A stretch of 64,000 nucleotides of DNA from Numida meleagris (Eukaryota; Chordata; Aves; Galliformes; Numididae), in the NCBI RefSeq assembly GCF_002078875.1, contig NC_034411.1, positions 2,869,351-2,933,350 on the forward strand. The letters are read 5' to 3'. The position numbers were made by a program, and so were the translations under genes. Below, piece after piece: positions 23,801-38,800 of the stretch (the stretch's first letter is position 1; each line of letters opens with the position of its first letter). The notes beneath the pieces are model-generated. The model had not been told where the DNA came from, made no database searches, and saw nothing but the letters and a program-made list of their open reading frames with translations.

Positions 23801-26800
23801 GGTTAGTTTCTTCCTCTACTTTGCAGGACTGCAAAAAGTTATTGTCATTTTTATTTTAGACACAATAAAGAACTCTGCTCTCCTCGGCCAAGAATACCAT
23901 TGGGCTGTATCTTTCAATTAAAATCATATGCCCTGTATCTGTCTGCTTTTTTATACGCATCTCATGATCAGATACGAACTTGAGAAATGAGAAGAAAAGC
24001 TTTCTTTAGACAGCACCACCATTAACCTAGGCGCTGTTGGTGTCAGCTGACCTGTGCCTTGGCTTTACTGCAGTGAAACTTGGCAAATTACCAATGTGCC
24101 AAGTTATGTGTGAACATAAGCTCATTGACCATCTGGCTTCTTTCACTAATCTCCTGCCTGTATATTCAGGAAAGACTTCTCCGTGTCTTTTCAGAAAGCT
24201 GATTTCCAAAATACCATCAAATATGACCTTTGTAGCCCATTCTGTTTCTGGCAGTTTTTGTGTGAGAAGGCTCCTGTGCAGGTCATCCGAATTTGAGTTA
24301 GGTTCATCACAGTCACAAGAAGGCAGTCTTTGTTCAAACAGGTGAAACTTTTTCAAATCTGGAAAATTGCCATTTATCATTGTCTGTAGACACTTTTGCA
24401 TCTTCCTAATAGTTATCCAGGAAAGTACAATTCTGTCTCATCTTTCTGCCAGGAAGATGACAGCCTGTACTTTTAGAACCATTATTTGGCTTGTTTCTGT
24501 CAACTAGTCTATGAAAAGAATCATCAACACTCTTTCATAAGTAAGCAGTTGTCTGTGATATTTTTCTTTCTTTAGCTGACTTCTGACAGTTTGCTCACAA
24601 GGCACAACATTTTTTTTTTTCCCCAAAGCTTTTACTTCATGTTTCCTTTTCTGTCTTGTCCACCTTCTAAGGACAGGATTGCTCTTTTTTATCAGGCTTG
24701 GATATAGATCATTAGATACATGTGTTCTGACTATACAATCCAATTTAAATCTCTGTCTGCTGCAAGATTTTTCTCAGCTTGCTTTGGCAGGAGTTGGATG
24801 TGCTGTTTGAAGGGAAGCTGCAGAAACAGGTGCCTTTGAGGTGCATGGGAAGAGTTGTTTCTTTTTTCAGAGAGTATTTTCTTGTATCAAACAAATGTAA
24901 TCCATTTAAGAAATCGTAACATTTGTCTCAGTGTCCTGGCAGTTACCACTGTCTTGAATTGAATTTGTGATTTTCAAAAGCTGTTCCATCCTTCAGACTT
25001 GAAAGGTGAACTGTACTTCTGTGAATATCTCTCTGAATTGGGCAGGATTATTCAAGGCCTTTGCTTTTGACTGCGCTATAGGTTCAACATACTGGTAGAA
25101 ACATCAAGGCTCTTGGATGCCTGACTAGTATTTCCTACTTGGACAAGCTCATAAAAAGTGTGATGGTTGATTGTTCTTTCCCATGAGCAGGATGTAAGAG
25201 TCAGATGCACACTCTCTCTCTCTCTCTTTGTGTAGTCCTTATAACTCCCTGTTCTGAGGTCACTTTTCAGTTCTGTTTTGGACTCGAGACGGTCATGTCA
25301 CATACAGTAGACTGTCTTCAAAGATAGTCACATACTGCTATCCAACCTGCCAGCTGATGCCTGTGACTTCTACAAGCCACAGGCATGCATAAACCAAAGC
25401 TAATAAATGTCTGTGACTGATGGCCGGCACAAGTGCATTTTATGTGGGATGGATCCTGTAGAAGCTAAATAGTCCTTGAAGACATGCTGGTTGAGTTTTC
25501 TTTAATGTCTTTCTATAGGCTAGTATCCCCTTTCAGCTCACCAAATAACTTCACTGGTGAGGAAGCACCATTAGATGGACGGACAATCGCTTGTTAAGGT
25601 GCTTCAGCTCAGGGTACGATTGAATGGCATGGCGTATCACTTATAATCAAGATTATAAAGAACCTGGGTAATGCATTGGCAACCAAAGTGGATAGCACAG
25701 GGCCCTTTTCCTTGCTGGAAAGCAGTACGCTGTTGGATACGTGTGATTTTCTTTCCAAACCTCCAATGTTCTGCAGAGCCTGTCTTTCTCATTCTTGCAT
25801 GTGAGAGGACTGCTAATTTGTATGTTGGTAGGGTCACATTCTTCAGAACGTTAGGACACTTTCATTAACTGATGCAATTGATCATCTGTGCAAAGGCAGT
25901 GAAAGCAGATAACAGGTTTCTGTTAGAGAAGTTAATGAAACACCAAGCTAGAGCCTGTTCTGTTAAAAAAAAAATATCCTTTTTTTCTTTTTTTCTTTGC
26001 CTAAGCTATACTATGATGGATTTGCTGAGAAATCTGTCTTATAGCTATCACCTGCAATTTGTTTCAAACCTTATCTGCAAAGATGAATAGTCTCCTACAC
26101 CCAGCTGATTTAAAAAAAAAAAACAAAAGCAAACAAAAAAACAGTGATATTGTTTAAAAGACTCTGAGCCTTAGTAAAGGTGTAGTTCACAAATCTGCTC
26201 TGTGGAAGCTACTCCAAAGGGAAAAAAAATTCCAAGCAAAAGCTAAAGTCTTTACAAAACATATAACGTGCAGTTTATTTTTTTTTTGTCTGTTGTTCAT
26301 CTACTGCCATTTGGAGTTGCTGTAGAACAGTAAATGGTTAAGAAAGGCCTAAAATACTGGTGAATGCATTCTGCCTTTCTTGGTAATAGAGCAGAGCATG
26401 GAAAGAAGGAAGAGTGTGAGAATACCTTCCAAAAGTACTGTGTGTATATCTCAAGTAAAAAATAAAAAGAATTTCAAGACATAGAGATATATATTTTGAC
26501 AGGCTGCATCTCCCAGAAGTTAGATCACAATTACTTCTTCCCTGCTTTGTAAGGGCTCAAAAGAATGAGTTGGCCTCCTGCAGGTTGGATTCCTACAGGT
26601 GCATTATGAAATACAATTTTGGTGGGTCCAAATGGACTGAAATCTCCCTTTCCAGATGTTGCAGTGCTATGGGTAGCCTTTATTTTGCATCTGTAGAGTA
26701 GATTGAAGGGTTTTGTTCGTCCTTTATAATCTATTCTAATGAATGTTTCCTTCTTTTACTGTTGTTTCAGCATCTAGTAAATCTTTTTGCTCGCTTGGCC

Positions 26801-29800
26801 ACTGACAACATAGGGTACATCGACTGGGATCCGTACGTACCAAAGGTAATGCTTGGCAATGTATGAAATTATGTTGTTTACTTTCAGTGTTAATACACAA
26901 AGGATGATGCATATTCCCTGTATGGGTCTTATACTTCAGAGGCCCAGCTTTTCAAATTAGATATATTCGTTTGTAGCCCTAATTTGAGCTTTCCTTTTGT
27001 AAGAGAAACCTTTGGAAATTGGATCTGCTGTCACCTGATTTAAAGCTCAACCAAAGCAACAAAATACCTTTCCATATATAAGTGCTGTCTGAATATCTGT
27101 AATTAATCCCCTTGGAAATATATGTTAATGACATTCATTTGATGAATACTGTGTATCACTTTCAAATGTTTCACCTAACGGATTTTTAAAGGTGTTCGTA
27201 GCAGTTATATTGTTTAAAAAATTACTAATTAAAACCCTCTTGCTGATTAGAAAATTAAATTATACAATTTTAATGTGTTTGTGATATAAACATTTCTGAA
27301 ATTGAAGATTGTTTTCTTACAGTGTCCCTAATACAGATTAAAAATGGTAATTTATATTTTATTTCAAAGCAGAAAAACAGAAAATGAGACCTAAGTACAA
27401 CCGAATTGTTATTGCTCTCTCGGTAGCGGTGATGTTAACTAGTGTTTTCACTAACTTGTGTTAAGCTAAAAATATCAAAGGCTTTTGACTCGTGCCTGCC
27501 CCACTACTTTGTGCTATGATATTTGAAACATACATCGTGATAGTGGGAGGCAAGAAGCACAAAATAATGGCGTCTCTAGATGTTAATGTGTTATATACTT
27601 TGCTGATGAGAAATTTAGATGGAATATTTAAAAATAATAATCAAGATCTCCAGAACGGTGCTGGTATTTACATGGTGTCATTTGAAATCTTAACTCCTTT
27701 GGAAGAATGAAATTTAGCTTTTTTTCCCAAATAACGTGGGCGGGTTTTGACTGGTTGCTGAAATCCTTCCTGACAGAGTTGTGGTTTAGCTGTTCTTCTT
27801 AGTTAACTTCAACTGAAAAACTTGTGGTTTTTTGTGTGTTTTGTTTTTAAATCAGCTGATAAAGCTGACATTTTTCAAGGGAATATTTCTGTGCTTACGC
27901 CACAATACTAAGAAGACTTGTTTGTTTCAGGTTTGACTTTCCTTCTCACTGCTGGCCTTTAGCATGTGTGATGCTATTGTGGTCAGATTTGTAACAAAAC
28001 GTTTTGGAATTTGGTGTCATTCCCTGTTGTTATTTGTTACATTTAAATACTGAACTGTTTATTTTTTTTTATGTATCTGTTGCAAACAAGGAGAGGTCCA
28101 TGACTTTCTATGTTAGCGTTCCGTAGAAAATGTTACAAATGAAGGCTAATTGCTCCAGTTCCTTTTTGGTGGGGGTAGTTGTGGGGAAATGAGAGATAGG
28201 AAACAAAATGAAGAGAGATGCTAGTGTTTTCCTTATTTTGCCTGAAATGTAATGGAAATGGTTGGAAAACTATTCATTCTCTCCTACGTGTGCCACCTCT
28301 TCAGCAGTGTGAGAGAGAATATGTATTGTCTGAAATGATTTCAGGCTGTGCATATTTAATTTCATTTTTCTCATGCTGCTAACTTGGAAGCTAGACTTCT
28401 GAATTTTTCAAGGAGTTAAAGTACTGTGGTTTTCTTGTGAAAATATTTTTTTCTGTCCTCACCTCAGTCTTGCCAGTTGAAACTATCTGCTGCTAATAAT
28501 GTAGTTACTCTGCCCTGAAAATATTTGTTCCAAGCAAACAAAACTTCCCAGGAGTCTTTTGCCATGGTAGCTTTCTGTGCCATTACTATTTCATGGCTGA
28601 CTTACAGTATGCAACTTTCTTTTTTTCTTTTTTTAATGCAGATTTTCACCAGAATTTTGAGGAGTTTAAATCTTCCGGTGGGAAGTAATCAAGTTGTGGT
28701 TCCAAGATTCTTAACAAACGCATATGATGTAGGACATGCAGTAATGTGGATCACAGCCATGATGGTTAGTAACTTTTTAATGAATTGTAACAAAAACTAT
28801 TAATGCAAAGCTTTAAACAAGCAAGCGTGTGAAACAGATGTTGTGTCCAGCTCACGGCAGAAGCATGTTTTAGGCTAACTTTTGCTCAAGGATTGTTTAT
28901 AAGTGGATTGTTTCACTGTCTGTTTGGAATGTGGTTCAAAGGTTTATTTCATAGCCACCATCTGTGGCATTCTGGAAATGAAGAGCTGGCTACAAATGCC
29001 ACTGTGAATGCATGCCTAGGTCCCGCCTCCTAATTAAATGATTCATTTTTCAAGTGAACCTCATCAGATCAGATGGATCTTCCTAGTTAATGCTGAGTTG
29101 GCGGTTGAGGGATGCATTTTTGGTTCTGATGCTTTCAAATATGGCTGTGGTAAATGAGTACTCTCTTTTTTCTTGCACTACTGTGTGTTATCTTTTCATT
29201 TTAACTTAGCCTGCGTAGTAAAATTCCGTGCTTTATTTTTCACAGGGTGGACCAAGTAAACTAGTGCAGAAGCACTTATCTGGGTTGTTCAATAGCATTG
29301 CTTCTTTTTACCATCCTTCAAATAATGGACGTTGGCTGGTGAGTTTTTGCATGTCAGAACAATAACTTTGTTATAATATCAGCAGAACTGTTGAATCAAG
29401 TGTGTTGATAGATGCATTATGTGCGCTAGTAGCAAGCTTGTCTGTTGATTGTATAATATTTTGAGGATTCAATTTTCAGTTTGTCGATACTGTGATTCAA
29501 ATTATACTTTTATTCTCATGCCAGGAGCACAGAATACCCTTTCATGTTGCTGACATACCGTTTCCAAGCTAGCAAAACCTAGTTTTGTTTAACCAAAACG
29601 AAAACATTTTTAAATGCATATCGAGTCTGACAATGCCTGACTTTTTCATGGTGTAGTTAGTGTAGTCTTCTGCTACAATACTTAAGAATACCCTTGTAAT
29701 AGATGGCAAAAAGTACAGATTAAAATGACAGGATTGGTCTAAGCAGTGCCAAAAGAGCTGACTTGTTCTAGCATAGGATGTTACTTGAGTGTGATTGTGC

Positions 29801-32800
29801 AGAGAATGCTCTCATGTGTCCTAATTAGTGGTAAGTAATCTTGATTATTGACTGTATACCTTGTATGAGTTTATCATAAATTTAGAGAAATCTGAAGACA
29901 TTGCTTGCAGGATAGTTTTCAGTATTTTGGGAACTGAAGTTTAATGATAGGGGGCTTGCATTTTAGAGCTCTTCTGAGTTCTCATCTATTGTAGCTGTGT
30001 AGCTTCAAATACTGATTTATTATTGCCTTTTGGACAGTTAGCACCTCAGGTTCTACTGCTAGTAACTGACTAGCATTTCTCACATATTTAACAGAACAAA
30101 CTGATGAAGCTACTTCAGAGGTTACCCAGCGGTGTTGTCAGAAGGTTGCATCGTGAGCGCTACAAGAAGCCGACTTGGTTAACTCCTGTGCCTGATAGTC
30201 ATAAACTTACTGATCAGGATGTTACAGACTTTGTTGAATGCATTATTCAGCCTGTTCTTCTGGCTATGTTTAGTAAAACTGGAAGTCTGGAGGCTGCCCA
30301 AGCCCTGCAGAACCTTGCACTGATGCGTCCTGAGTTAGTAATTCCACCTGTACTTGAGAAGTAAGTATCATAGAATGGCCTGGGTTGAAAAGGACCTCAA
30401 AGATCATCGAGTTTCAGCCCCCCTGCTGAGTGCAGGGTCGCCAACCACTAGACCAGGCTGCCCAGAGCCACGTCCAGCCTGGCTTTGAATGCCTCCAGGG
30501 ACGGGGCATCCACAGCCTCCTTGGGCAACCTGTTCCAGTGCGTCACCACCCTCTGTGTGAAAAACTTCCTCCTAATATCTAACCTACCTCTCCCCTGTCT
30601 CATGTCTCAGTATGAACTGTGGCAGCCTCCTTGTTCCCTTTCCAATGGATAAATACTCAAAAGTGCTCATTAGATGACATGCAGTTTCCTTGCTGGAGTG
30701 AATGCTTCCAGTGAGAGGAGTTGCTAAATTAAGCTTAATGACAACTACTGAGCAATCACCTGCAAGGGAGAACATGATTTTTTCTGGGTTTGTTTATTTT
30801 TTAAACATCTGGTTAATGGAATATTTCTGGGAGCTGTTCATAGTTTGTTTAATATAGGGTAGTCCCTCTGATTGTCATCTGTTATCATTTTCAGAGAGAT
30901 AGGGGTGGATCAGTTTAAAAAGCAACTTCATGGTGTATATCTACCAGCTATGTTGTGCCTTCTTGTCAGCTTTGTCTTGGAGCCAAATATGAATGGTGAT
31001 ATTGCATGTTTGTGTAATGCTTCTGTTTTATGTCACGGTGTATGTGTTACAGATTGTTTAAAGTTCATGTCATTGCTTTTGACTTGGTAAGCAAATCACT
31101 GAAGTATGTGTCCCTATAAAGTAGTTAGTTTGTACAACTACTAATACCTTGATGCCTGAAATTTCAAAAAACAAACTCCTTCCTGTCTCCAATGGACAGC
31201 TTGCTTTCTAGTCTCTGCCCTTGTTTCCCCATGCAGTCCCTTGTACTTACCAACTTGTGTTGTAAAACCAGTGGAGAAATGCATTTGTCTTGAAAAGAGC
31301 TCTTTCTGAGTTCCATACCATCCTGACTCAACCATTCATAAAATCTTCATAAATCTGCTCTTATATGAAAATATTTCAAACGTAACATTTCTAACAGGGT
31401 CAGCAGTGAACGTCAGTATTGTGTATGACTACTGATTCTATTTCAAGAGCAGACTGAGCGTCTGCTCTGTAGATGAAACTATCACTGATAAGTTTGCTTT
31501 GGCTGCAATTATGAATTCATTTTGTTGAGAAGGTGTAGGTCCTTTGTGCTTTGAGTGATGAAGGGCAGGGGTAGCACTGACTCCTGTTCGAACTGTAGAT
31601 TGACAACTGTAGGAAGTGTTACACAGTTTGCTGAGAAGTACCTACTTGTTAAAAAAAAAGTTTAGAAGTGCTGGTAACTTAACAGATTATAAAATAAAAA
31701 ATAAAATTAAAAATGGACTTTAATTTCATTGTTCATAGGCAATTGAGGCAAATTTTCATGCATGCCACCCAAACCTTACACTTTCATGTACACAGCTTGC
31801 ATTAGCTTATGTAGATGCTGCTGGCAGCAGAATGGTGAAAGTTCTGTTGTAAAGACTGCCTTCTCATTACTAAACCACTTGTAGGGATTGGTCCTTAAAA
31901 GCCAAAACAAGAAGAACGTGATTGCATTGAATCTAGGAGTCCATGAAGTTACTAATTCCTACTCTGCAACTGCTAACACATCTGATCCTGAAATTTTGAA
32001 AGAAACAGTTTCTAAGATAGCAGTGTTAAGTCCATTGGGAAAAGATCACCAAAAGTACATTCTGAACTATTGATTAGCTTAATCTTCTTTTCTTGCAGAA
32101 GCTCTGTACCCTTTTTGTAGAAAATGTCACAAATGATTCACTTTTATTTTCTTTGATAACATCATAAACAGTACTTTTCCTAATAACGATGGCTCTTAAA
32201 CCCTACAGAACATATCCTGCACTTGAGACACTGACAGAACCTCATCAGCTCACGGCTACTTTAAGCTGTGTCATCGGAGTAGCTCGTAGTCTGGTATCTG
32301 GTGGGAAGTGGTTTCCTGAAGGTCCAACACACATGCTACCTCTACTGATGAGAGCTTTGCCTGGAGTGGATCCAAATGACTTCAGCAAGTGCATGGTGAG
32401 TGTATCAGTCTCACTTCTTAGAATGTACTTAGCTAACTGGCTCAAAAGCCAAAAGCTTCTGTTATACTTGTATGAATGCAAATAAAACTCTTTATTTCCA
32501 GAAATTCTTAACCTGATTTTATTGCTGGCAGGACTCTGCTTGCATAGGCTTGACAGTAAAAGCTTCTAAAGTAAGATAATGCCTTTGGCTTGTTGGACAA
32601 TGCCACGTGAATCCTTAACAGTAGATTGTGATAAGCATTGTTCTGATTTTTTTCGGCTGCTCTAAAAATAGATGTTCCAAATTTGGTAGCAAATATAGAA
32701 AAACTTTTATTTATTGCTAGGTAGATTAGGTCCCAGAAGCCCACATTGCAAGGGCTTCATTTTCCTTGACTATTCAAGCAATTCAAACATCAGCCTTTTA

Positions 32801-35800
32801 AACTTGAAAATCCAATGGAAAAGTGTTATTTTACCAGAAAATAGTTTCTTTGCGTAGTTACAACTTAACTAGTTTCTAACCCAAAATCAGGAATAATTGT
32901 TGATGTTTAGGACTGGGAGAATTCATCCATAGAATTTTTTTTAATGTAATGATTTGCTTTAGCTGCCATACTTTAATTGGGAAAGCTTTTTAATGTGTAG
33001 AATATAGCATTTATTAAAGAGCTGTTTGCAACTCTCAACAGATTACATTCCAGTTTATTGCAACATTTTCTACTTTGGTGCCTTTAGTAGATTGTTCATC
33101 CGTGTTGCAAGAAAGGGATGATCTTTCAGAGGTAAGAGCACTGTGCAGTTGTAAAAATGAAACCATAACTTACATACTTCAGCATAATTTCTAGCAATCT
33201 AATTGTCTTCAGAAGTGTAATGTGTTTGCTGCAACCTCTTTTTATGGGTATAAGCTATGTTAAAAAACGTTATCCACAAACTTTAGTTTTTTGTTGCATT
33301 TGCTTTGAGTCAGTGTGGAGCTGGTATCTGTGTTGTTATAAGACAGACTCTCTTGAGCCTTAAAGGGCTGTTCCTACCATGGGAAACTATTTAAAAATAT
33401 TTATACCTCTTTGAAGTGTTCCTGTAGATAGGTTTCTCTTTTCTGATTAGGATGCTATTGCTATCTCTTCAGATCCTTCTTAATCTCTTCTGATTAAGAG
33501 AGAACATCGTTAGACAGTGAGCCCCTTCTCCCTCTTCTGTTTTAACTGTGCTGCTGCTTCTTTATTAGATTTGGTCTTCCCACCTGTTTTCCAGTTATAT
33601 TTTTACCACTTTCTCCTTTTTCTTCTGCACGTAACAAAAAGTACAGGAGGGAATGGGAAATAATTTTTGTATTTCTCTGATTTTTTTCACTAGACCTTTG
33701 ATTCTACTTTTGGTAGAGCAGTTCAAACAAATAGCGAATTTGTATCTGGCATACTCTGAATGGGACAGCACCAGTATCCACTGTCGTAGTTGGAACTGAC
33801 ACATGGAATATTTTGTCCACTGTTTAGGAGACTCTTCATGTAGCTCTGAGAGCAGCTAATAGCTACAGGTTTTGAATGGTCAGAACGCAACTGGAAAGTT
33901 AATTTTCCTTGCCCTGAGGCTGCAGCACTCCAAAGCTGACAGTGGAGTTTGTACGATGAATGTGTAACGCAAATACGTCAGCAAAGCCAAGTCTGCTGCC
34001 ACAGTTGGCACTTGCTGACATCCTGCTAGAAGAGAAGATCAGTAGTAAGGCTAAAGGTTGTATCCATAGAGATGAACCCCGTTTCACCTTGAGAGGCTAT
34101 TTGGCTAAATATCAAGGCCAGGGTGTTTGAGCAGTGCAAAGTACATATAGTAATTGTTTTTGTGTGATGTACTCGAAACTATACGAACTGTGTTTGGTGG
34201 GAAATGTGTTGTAGTCTGTCTCACTTAGGATTTGAATGTGCTTTTAATGCAGTTGATAGAGGAAATACTTTATATTATATTTTCCAAAAAAAAAAAAAAA
34301 GCCAACCTTCTGTGTTCCTTTTGCATTGGAAAATTGTAGGTGGAAAGAGAATTGTGCTCCGCAACGGCTGAATTTGAAGATTTTGTACTACAGTTTATGG
34401 ATAGGTAAGTAAGCTAAAGATAGGTGAAAGCTTGGCTTGAAGAACTTAATATAAATTCCTAGTTCCAATGACTAAAATTGTACTTATTGTACTTCTGTAG
34501 ATGTTTTGGACTTATAGAGAGCAGCACGCTGGAACAAACCAGAGAGGAGACCGAAACAGAGAAAATGACTCATCTAGAGAGTCTAGTTGAATTAGGTCTC
34601 TCTTCTACTTTCAGTACAATCCTTACTCAGTGTTCGAAAGATATATTTAAGGTATGTAAAGCATCACACATTCTGTATAACTTTGAGGCTTAATTTTCTG
34701 TTGTGAGTTGCTGGTGAATTCAGATTCTTCCTGCATTGTCCTGTTGTGATCTTACATGTTTTAACCAAGGAAGGGGCTAGGGGAGTTTGACTCTGTGAAT
34801 TTGCTTTGTGATCTTATATGCATCAATACAGAGTTCTTAGCATCAAGAGGTGCTCTTTTTATAGCCAGTGATAGTTGCTAGGGTAAATTATTCTTACAGC
34901 TTTATCGCTTTGTTATTTTAGGCAGGGATTTCCTTGTCTTTGGGTGTTATTGCTGACTTACCCAGTTCCCTGCTTTCCTCTTTTCTCCTATCTCCCTCTT
35001 CTTCCACTGAGCACAGGAAGCAGTTCAAGGAATCATGTGGCTAATAAGATCTGAAAAAACTATATGTATTAAAATCCCTCAGGGCTGGTGTGGGGAATCC
35101 ATATTGTTAGGTGGATTCTTTCCTTGTTGTTTGGGGTAACACATTTGATTCTGTTTTTATTTTGTAAGTATTTTGAGATGCAGTTTATACACTTTGAATC
35201 ATTGCTTTGGAACTTGTGTATGATTTGGTTGGAATCTTCTTGTGAATCCACGTTCTTATTTTTTTTCCTTATTGCATGTGATAATTTTAATAATGAACAA
35301 GCTACATTGTATGTAATTCGGCTTGCCTTGGTAAGGTATTGGTAATAAGCCTCCTTAAAATATGGTAACCATTAAAATGGTAAATTCCCTATTTATTTGT
35401 TAAATAAGAGATGCCTTGGCTTTACTTCACCTTCGCATGTGAAATGACAGTTTTCATGTAGGCACATTGTGTCCTATTCAGGGAAAACTGCTTTTCTGTG
35501 TAGTTTCTTAAAAGCAACCCCAAGCTTTGATCAGTCAGCTCAATGTATCTGACCTCCCTTTTTCTCTATGTGAGCATTTTAGTTGTCTCCACTCTCCAGC
35601 TGAAAGCTGGAGATCCCTTCATGTCATCAATTAAAGCACTCTGTGTGTTTTTAAACTTCGGGAGGGCCCAAGGGGAAGAATACAAACTTTCCTGTAACTG
35701 AGTGGATTTCAATGATAGTGGATCATGTCAAGTTATTTTTCATGAATACAGTAAATATGAAGGTGGGAAAAGCAATGAAAGCCTGCAAACTAGACAACTA

Positions 35801-38800
35801 TTTTGATTATAACCTTTTTATCATTGCTGCTTTTGTTGCAGCGTTTATGTTATAGCTCAAGGCAGTAAGCATGCAGGTAGGCATTGGTGCACATAAACTG
35901 AGTCAAATGTACTGATACCATTTAAGATTATTTTTTTCCTGAGCAGTTAATACACGCATAACTTTCTATCCTTTCTATTCTCTAGTGTAATTAAAATGAG
36001 TGGTTAAGTTTTACTCAGCTTCAGGCGTTGTATGGAACTGATTTGTCTTCTCTGTTCTGATTTCTAATGTGAATCATGTCTGCTATCATATATTTAAAGA
36101 AAACCGATATTATGTACAGGTGCTGCCTTCTGTGTAAGAGCAAGTATTTTATTACAGTTTAAAAACAAAAACAACATGTGAAAAGCTAACCTTTGTCCTT
36201 TTCTGTTAATTTTAGGTTGCCTTGGAGAAGGTTTTCAACTTTGCCGTTTCAAATATATTTGAGACAAGAGTTGCTGGTCGAATGGTTGCAGATATGTGTC
36301 GAGCTGCAGTAAAAGTGAGAGGGAATGCTCTGATTTCACTCTATTTTTAGTTTTAAAAAATAGAAAGCCAAGAAGTTTCTCATTTCTTACATAAAATCTT
36401 TTGTATCTTAAAAATACAGGGGGCTCTTAATATCCTAAAATTAAAAGGTTGTATATAGCAGTGTTTTCTCAATTGCTTTTATGTTAAATTTAATATTGGT
36501 TTTAATGAATGTTTTAAAATCATAGAATCATGTTTTAAAATCATAAAATGGCTTAGGTTGGAAGGGAGCTCAAGGGTCATCAAGTTCCAACCTTCCTGCC
36601 ATGGTAGGGCCACCAACCTCTGGTACTAGACCAGGTTGCCCATGTAGTCATACTGACTGTAGATTGAATTGTAGTTAAGTTGAGAATAGTCTATTTGTAT
36701 TTCTTACTCAGTAATATTATTAGAAGATTTGTATCGATGTCAGTGCTGAATTAGTGTTGCATCTTTTTAAAAAACAATTTATAATGGCTATTTACAATGC
36801 TGTTTCTAGTGCCGTCCTGAGGAATCCTTGAAACTGTTTGTACCACATTGCTGCAATGTAATAACTCACCTCACAGTCAGTAAGTTTTTAAGATTTCTAA
36901 TATTACATTTGCTTTGTTTTGGATTGACTTTTGTTAAGCATGAAAATAATATCTAAAATTTCCATGGCTTTTCATAATTTCATCTCAGTAACGGATAATT
37001 ATTTCTGTTCATTATTTCTTAGGAAAAAGAATTTAGAATCCAAGTACTTGTGTAATTTCTTGGCGGGAATCTCTCAAGAGAAAAGATCACATTTATTTAT
37101 TTAACAGTTCAAAGTGTATCCAAACATTAAGTGATTTCCTCAATGTATTCAAGATGTAAAAATTGCATGAAGTAAATTTCAGCTGGATGTGGATGAAATA
37201 TGAGTTGGAAGTTGGCCATAGAAGGCTTGGGAGTAAATTTTTGGAGTGCAAGCATCTGTTTTATAATTTCACTCTCTTGCAAAACCTGTCCGCAGTACAG
37301 TTACAGCAGTGCTGTTCATTTGTTCCTCTAGATGATGATGTGTTACATGATGAAGAACTAGATAAGGAGCTACTTTGGAATCTTCAGCTTTTGTCAGAGG
37401 TATTGCAGAGAATACTCTCACTGTGCATGTATGCCACTGAATCTTATTTAATGCCTCTGAAAGAAAAAGAAAATTTAAATTCTGCTGTTAAACTAAATGT
37501 TTTATGAATGACATTGCGTAGCTTCTTCTCTAACTTTAAATGGGACATAGGTGGGTGTTGTTTGAAGGAAATAACCATGGGGACTGGACGTGGAATAACA
37601 TAAAGCAATTATTACAAACTGCTACCAAGGAGCAGAGAGAGAAGAGGGTTCAATTTAGGGGAAAGTGTATTGTGGTAAAGATAAATGTCTTAAAATGCAT
37701 CTCAGTGTGTATAAATAATGCTAGAAAACTTTGAACAAGATCAAGAGGGAAAGTATTTCACAGTTCTTATGGGTTACTTTTTCAACAGCAGAAGTGGTAG
37801 CTTGTGTGCTAGTCCTGTATGAAATCCGAATTTGGTGTGATACGCAGAATGAAACCTGGTACAGGATCAGTTGAGTGATATACAACTCTTTAGTCCTCCA
37901 GAGTATCATCTGCTGTACTTACTTTTCAAATGTTTGTCTTTCCTGTTAGATCACTCGAGTGGATGGAAAGAAGTTGCTACCATACAGGGAGCAGCTTGGG
38001 AAGATTCTGCAGCGAACCCTACATTTAACCTGTAAGCAGGGTTACATTCTGTCTTGTAACCTACTGCATCATCTTCTTCGTTCTGCTACACTTATCTACC
38101 CCACAGAGTACTGCAGTGTGCCAGGTGGCTTTGACAAGCCTCTTTCTGAATACTTTCCTATCAAGGCAAGGATTTTCATTTATTTAGGATTAGAGGATTT
38201 GACTTTCTTTTTTAAAAAAATCATACACAATATTATTTGTTTTCATTTGGAGATTTCTGAACATAGGTAGCAGCAATGGAAAGTGTAATTGAAAGATGCT
38301 TTAAGCTTTTAAATGTATAGAGAAAATATCAAGTTACTTAAAATTATATTGGTAGCAAAAAATGAAAACTGACTTGTTTTGAGTAATTATATAGCATGAT
38401 GTGTTTTATGATGTGTGTATTTTACAATGATTGCATGACTACAGTAAGGTAAAGCAAGAGTGTCTGCTGATGTTTCTTAATCCTGTAATTATATGATGCA
38501 TTTAGTTGACACACAGCTAACTTGAAATGCAGTGGTAAGAACAGTAATGATTGCAGTTAAGCAAGAGAGTTTTGCTGTTCGCTTAAATATCCAGTCACAG
38601 AAAGCATTATTGCACTGGAATAAACTTAATCTTTCACCTGCCATGTAGCCTTTTCTTATTCCTCTTCACATAAATGTGATCATCAGATACAAGTAATGTT
38701 GGGGACGTGCAAAAAAGAGTGTAAGTACGTTACTGCAAAGCAGTTGCCAAAAAAGGAGAGATGGTATTTTTTGGGAATTTACAAGAATGTTTTTGAATTG

